From: Planctomycetota bacterium
Lineage (GTDB): Bacteria; Planctomycetota; Planctomycetia; Pirellulales; Pirellulaceae
Assembly (NCBI GenBank): GCA_016872725.1
Contig: VGZC01000019.1
Span: 1-64,000 of the forward strand
Reading direction: 5' to 3'
DNA length: 64,000 bases
Positions 60,931 to 64,000 of the stretch are shown here, piece after piece. The notes beneath the pieces were generated by a model. It did not search any database and was not told the origin of the DNA. It saw nothing but the letters and a program-made list of their open reading frames with translations. The translations under genes and the position numbers were made by a program. How positions within the stretch are numbered: position 1 is the stretch's first letter; each line of letters starts with the position of its first letter.

Positions 60931-62352
60931 ATGATGGATGCCCGCCGATCGACGGAGACCTCCGCGCGAACCGTTTGCCGGCGGTGGTTCGTGCGCGACT
61001 GCGGCGTGGCGCTCGGCGCGATCGCCGCGGGGCTGCTCGATAGACGCGCCGCGCGGGCCTGCGACGATCCGCCCGCCCCACGCGCCCCCCACCACGCGGC
61101 GAAAGCCAAACGCGTGATCTACCTGTTCCAGGCCGGAGCCCCGAGCCATCTGGAACTGTTCGACCACAAGCCGGAACTCGCGAAACGGAACGGTCAGCTT
61201 CCGCCCGCGGAGATATTGAAGGGGTACCGCGCCGCGTTCATCAATCCCAACTCGGCCCTGCTTGGCCCCAAGTTCGCCTTCGCACGGCACGGGCAATGTG
61301 GGATGGAGTTGAGCGAGGTACTGCCGCACACGGCGAGGATCGCCGACGATCTGTGCCTCATTCGGACGATGCGAACCGAGGCGGTCAATCACGCTCCGGC
61401 GCAGATCATGATAAATACCGGATCGCAGCAATTCGGGCGTCCGAGTTTCGGAGCATGGACGATCTATGGACTCGGCAGCGAGGCCGAGGAGTTGCCGGGA
61501 TTCGTCGTGTTGACGAGCGCGAAGGGGACGAGCGGGGGGGCGAGCAACTACGGGTGCGGGTTCCTTCCGACCGTCTTTAGCGGCACACCGTTTCGAAGCG
61601 CGGGCGACCCGGTCCTCTATCTTTCCAACCCGCCGGGAATCGATGCCGAATCGCAGCGCGCGTCGCTCGACGCCATCCGCCGCCTCAACGGCCTCTCGCG
61701 CGAACGGGTCGGCGATCCCGAGATCGACGCGCGGCTCAGCGCCTACGAAATGGCCTTTCGGCTGCAGACGAGCGCGCCCGAACTGATGGACCTCTCGGAC
61801 GAAACGCAGGCGACACTCGACGCCTACGGTGTCCGCGATCCGAACGCGGGCACGTTCGCTCGGAATTGCCTGCTCGCCCGCCGCCTTGTCGAGCGGGGCG
61901 TACGGTTCGTGCAACTGTTCCACGAGGTCTGGGATCAGCACGGCAATTTGACGGCGGGTGTCAAGCAGAACGCGCTCGACACCGACCAACCGAGCGCGGC
62001 GCTGGTCGCCGACCTGAAGCAACGCGGCCTGTTGGACGACACGATCGTCGTCTGGGGCGGCGAATTCGGGCGAACGCCGATGGTCCAGGGTGGAAACGAC
62101 GGGCGCGACCACCACAACCGGTCGTTCAGCGTGTGGCTCGCGGGTGGAGGCGTGCGCGCGGGCGTCACCCACGGGATGACGGACGATCTCGGATTCAACG
62201 TCGCGACCGACCCGGTGCACGTGCACGATCTTCACGCGACCCTCCTGCATCTGTTGGGCTTGGACCACACGCGTTTGACGTTCCGGTTCCAGGGCCGAGA
62301 CTATCGGTTGACCGACGTGCACGGATCGGTCGTCGACGGCCTGCTGGCCTAA
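60931..62352 (+). CDS. DUF1501 protein, second copy
   Basis: 473 residues. The signal-like N-terminus (VCRRWFVRDCGVALGAIAAG) has RR in a less canonical Tat context. Same motif series as the first copy: AKRVIYLFQAGAPSHLELFDHK, MELSEVLPHTARIADDLCLIR, VVWGGEFGRTPMVQGG, GRDHHNRSFSVWLAGGG, DPVHVHDLHATLLHLLG. ATG 60931 has GGGGAG 6 nt upstream. Forms an operon with the cytochrome-like gene. Confidence 0.93.
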   Translation: MMDARRSTETSARTVCRRWFVRDCGVALGAIAAGLLDRRAARACDDPPAPRAPHHAAKAKRVIYLFQAGAPSHLELFDHKPELAKRNGQLPPAEILKGYRAAFINPNSALLGPKFAFARHGQCGMELSEVLPHTARIADDLCLIRTMRTEAVNHAPAQIMINTGSQQFGRPSFGAWTIYGLGSEAEELPGFVVLTSAKGTSGGASNYGCGFLPTVFSGTPFRSAGDPVLYLSNPPGIDAESQRASLDAIRRLNGLSRERVGDPEIDARLSAYEMAFRLQTSAPELMDLSDETQATLDAYGVRDPNAGTFARNCLLARRLVERGVRFVQLFHEVWDQHGNLTAGVKQNALDTDQPSAALVADLKQRGLLDDTIVVWGGEFGRTPMVQGGNDGRDHHNRSFSVWLAGGGVRAGVTHGMTDDLGFNVATDPVHVHDLHATLLHLLGLDHTRLTFRFQGRDYRLTDVHGSVVDGLLA

Positions 62353-62423
62353 GGGCTCGAGTTCCGCCTTGCTGTCGCGCGCATCGCGGCGCCCTTCCCA
62401 TCCTTCGTCTTTCCCGCCTCCCA

Positions 62424-62484
62424 CTCGCCTCCGCGCCGCGAGCCTGGCGGCTCGCAGCGCTCGGCTTCGGGTTTCACGAGGAGA
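62424..62484. repeat. 61-bp direct repeat, copy 1, with hairpin
   Basis: Identical over 61 bp to 62550-62610, offset 126 bp. Holds a perfect hairpin GCGAGCC-TGGC-GGCTCGC (62438-62455) and a GAGGAG at the right end, but no start codon follows this copy. Lies in the 264-nt gap between the DUF1501 and glycoside hydrolase genes. Confidence 0.85.
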
Positions 62485-62549
62485 CGCTCCGTTCCCTATT
62501 GCGTCTCCATGCTCCATACTGCGGCTTTCACCCTTCCCAGCGTCCCCCC

Positions 62550-62610
62550 CTCGCCTCCGCGCCGCGAGCCTGGCGGCTCGCAGCGCTCGGCTTCGGGTTT
62601 CACGAGGAGA
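62550..62610. repeat. 61-bp direct repeat, copy 2, carrying the next gene's ribosome-binding site
   Basis: Second perfect copy, with the same hairpin (62564-62581). Its terminal GAGGAG (62604-62609) serves as the Shine-Dalgarno of ATG 62617. The hairpin stands 22 nt before the SD and may affect its accessibility. Confidence 0.85.
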
Positions 62611-62616
62611 TCCGCC

Positions 62617-64000
62617 ATGCATCGACGTCGCTTCCTCGAAAGGGCCGGCCGAGCGTCCGCGCTGGCAATGGGCGCGCGGTCGGAGTGGTTCCGCGCGTTG
62701 GCATTCGCCCAACCGCAAACCACAACGCTCGAACCGGTCCGTGGACCCTTGCGGGTGTCCGCTCGGAATCCGCGCTATTTCCGCGACGGGAACGATCGTG
62801 AGGTATTGCTTGTGGGTTCCCACACCTGGAACTCGCTGGTCGACATGGGCCGGAACGACCCGCCCGAGGCGTTTGATTTCGATGCGTATCTGGATTTCCT
62901 CGCGCGCTATGGGCACAACTTCATCCGGCTCTGGGCCTGGGATTCGACGACGTGGGACACGCGGGCGAACGGGCGGCTCGGCAAGGATTTCATCCATCAC
63001 TGCGCGCCGCTCCCTTGGGCGCGGACCGGACCGGGCACCGCTCGCGACGGAAAACCCCGATTCGATCTGGAGCAATTCAATCCCGCCTATTTCGACCGCC
63101 TTCGGTCGCGCGTGAGCGCGGCGGGCCGGCGCGGCATCTACGTTTCGGTCATGCTGTTCGAGGGGTGGGGCATGTTCCACGGAAATCGGCGTCGAGGCGC
63201 CAAGGACGCGTGGGCGTGGACCAGCCATCCGTTTCACCCGGAAAACAACCGCGGCGGAATCGACGCCGCGGAAAAAGTCCATAGCCTCGCTCATCCCGAA
63301 GTCAACGCGATCCAGGCCGCCTATATCCGGAAGGTCGTCGACACGGTCCATGATCTGGACAACGTGCTTTACGAAGTGATCAACGAGGGCGGCGAGAAGG
63401 AATGGGATTGGTGGGTCGTGGCGACGATCCGCGAGTACGAAGGGAGCAAGCGCGAGCAACACCCGATCGGAATCACGGGCCACGGCGCGGAGCGCCTTAA
63501 AGACATGCTGGCAAGCCCGGCCGATTGGATCTCGCCCGGGTCCCAAGACGGTTTTCGAGACGATCCTCCGGCGTGGTCCGGCAACAAGGTGAGCCTGCTG
63601 GACACGGATCACGTTTGGGGTGTCGGCGGAAACGGAGCTTGGGTGTGGAAGAGCCTGATGCGAGGGCACAACCCGCTGTTCATGGATCCCTATGACGGCC
63701 GTGTGCTCGGGAATCGATTCGATCCGCAATGGGAGCCCGTTCGACACAATCTCGGCCACGCGCTCCGTCTGGTCCGACGATGGGACCTGGCGGCGATGGC
63801 GCCCCGAGACGATCTGGCGTCGACGAAGTTCTGCCTGGCCGATCCGGGTAACGCCTACGCGGTCTTTGTGCCCGCCGGCAGGAACGCGATGGTCGCGTTG
63901 AGCCAAACCAAGAACCGGTTCGCCGTGGAATGGACCGATGCGTCGAACGGCAAGACGGTCGCGGGGGGCGCGGTCGAGGGCGGCGCGGATCGGCAGTTCA
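62617..64000 (+). CDS. Exported glycoside hydrolase (DUF4038/GH140-like), 3' end beyond window
   Basis: Open from ATG 62617 to the window edge, at least 461 residues with no stop, so the gene is partial here. The N-terminus MHRRRFLERAGRASALAMG suggests Tat export. TIM-barrel features: YFRDGNDREVLLVGSHTW, YGHNFIRLWAWDS, YVSVMLFEGWGMFH, and VLYEVINEGG, where the Glu after Asn is the likely acid/base. These resemble the Apiosidase-like/DUF4038 hydrolases (GH140 type), commonly followed by a collagen-binding-like domain; the sequence at the edge (AVEWTDASNGKTV) would fit its start. Substrate unknown. SD GAGGAG 7 nt upstream. Confidence 0.85.
   Translation, partial: MHRRRFLERAGRASALAMGARSEWFRALAFAQPQTTTLEPVRGPLRVSARNPRYFRDGNDREVLLVGSHTWNSLVDMGRNDPPEAFDFDAYLDFLARYGHNFIRLWAWDSTTWDTRANGRLGKDFIHHCAPLPWARTGPGTARDGKPRFDLEQFNPAYFDRLRSRVSAAGRRGIYVSVMLFEGWGMFHGNRRRGAKDAWAWTSHPFHPENNRGGIDAAEKVHSLAHPEVNAIQAAYIRKVVDTVHDLDNVLYEVINEGGEKEWDWWVVATIREYEGSKREQHPIGITGHGAERLKDMLASPADWISPGSQDGFRDDPPAWSGNKVSLLDTDHVWGVGGNGAWVWKSLMRGHNPLFMDPYDGRVLGNRFDPQWEPVRHNLGHALRLVRRWDLAAMAPRDDLASTKFCLADPGNAYAVFVPAGRNAMVALSQTKNRFAVEWTDASNGKTVAGGAVEGGADRQF

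Noticed and set aside
62369-63115. 248-codon frame translating the 61-bp repeats
   Set aside because: Different frame from the glycoside hydrolase gene, which has signal peptide, SD and catalytic motifs; repeat-derived peptide is spurious.
60805-63906. 1,033-codon minus-strand open frame
   Set aside because: Antisense to the DUF1501 and glycoside hydrolase genes; low-complexity Arg-rich composition, explained by GC-rich codon bias.

Overview
The window is about 63-65% GC and is almost certainly from a planctomycete (Planctomycetota). Diagnostic families are two pairs of planctomycete cytochrome-type (DUF1549/DUF1553) plus DUF1501 genes, a prepilin-like DUF1559 protein, very large secreted beta-helix/PKD/RTX proteins, PVC-type dehydrogenase/heme-binding fusions and a membrane-anchored Ser/Thr kinase. 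One tRNA gene was found. I saw no rRNA genes, CRISPR arrays, prophage or intact insertion sequences.

Layout. 106-10977 is a giant secreted solenoid protein, cut at its 5' side, whose stop overlaps a Ser/Thr kinase gene (10970-13816). A small conserved hypothetical gene and a decayed transposase fragment follow. 14786-18327 (minus) is a signalling operon: histidine kinase, single-domain receiver, receiver-GGDEF-CBS diguanylate cyclase. 18605-21422 holds a CoA-disulfide/persulfide reductase-rhodanese gene facing selD. The selD gene has an in-frame UGA at its catalytic position and is best read as a selenoprotein. 21423-22307 holds a dispersed-looking repeat, a RelE/ParE toxin remnant and tRNA-Leu(UAG). 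22308-23891 holds a small lipoprotein and a DUF1559 pseudopilin.

23894-33650 (minus) is a four-gene operon: SDR oxidoreductase, a di-heme HzsA-like protein fused to a sulfatase-modifying-factor domain, a sialate-esterase-like/propeller fusion and a GH141-like beta-helix protein. It faces away from a 1,686-residue ceramidase/LamG/PVC-dehydrogenase/HEAT/cytochrome c fusion (33745-38805). 38867-41990 holds an oxidoreductase (Gfo/Idh/MocA) divergent from a methylcobamide:CoM methyltransferase-like gene and an Rrf2 regulator. 41999-46185 is a stress-type cluster: NtrC-family regulator, CBS pair protein, UspA and an APH/P-loop kinase fusion. 46453-62352 carries two cytochrome/DUF1501 pairs flanking a YncE-like/phosphoesterase gene with a truncated coupled partner, a hexanucleotide repeat, a putative glycoside hydrolase and a UlaG-like metallo-hydrolase. 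62617 to the window end is a 3'-open glycoside hydrolase gene preceded by two perfect 61-bp repeats.

Together the genes suggest a heterotrophic planctomycete that degrades complex, possibly sulfated or acetylated, polysaccharides with secreted enzymes and heme proteins, and that makes selenoproteins. The most notable items are the selenocysteine SelD missed by ordinary ORF calling, the roughly 54-turn variant RTX solenoid with an embedded metzincin motif, the large heme-containing fusions and several candidate operators.
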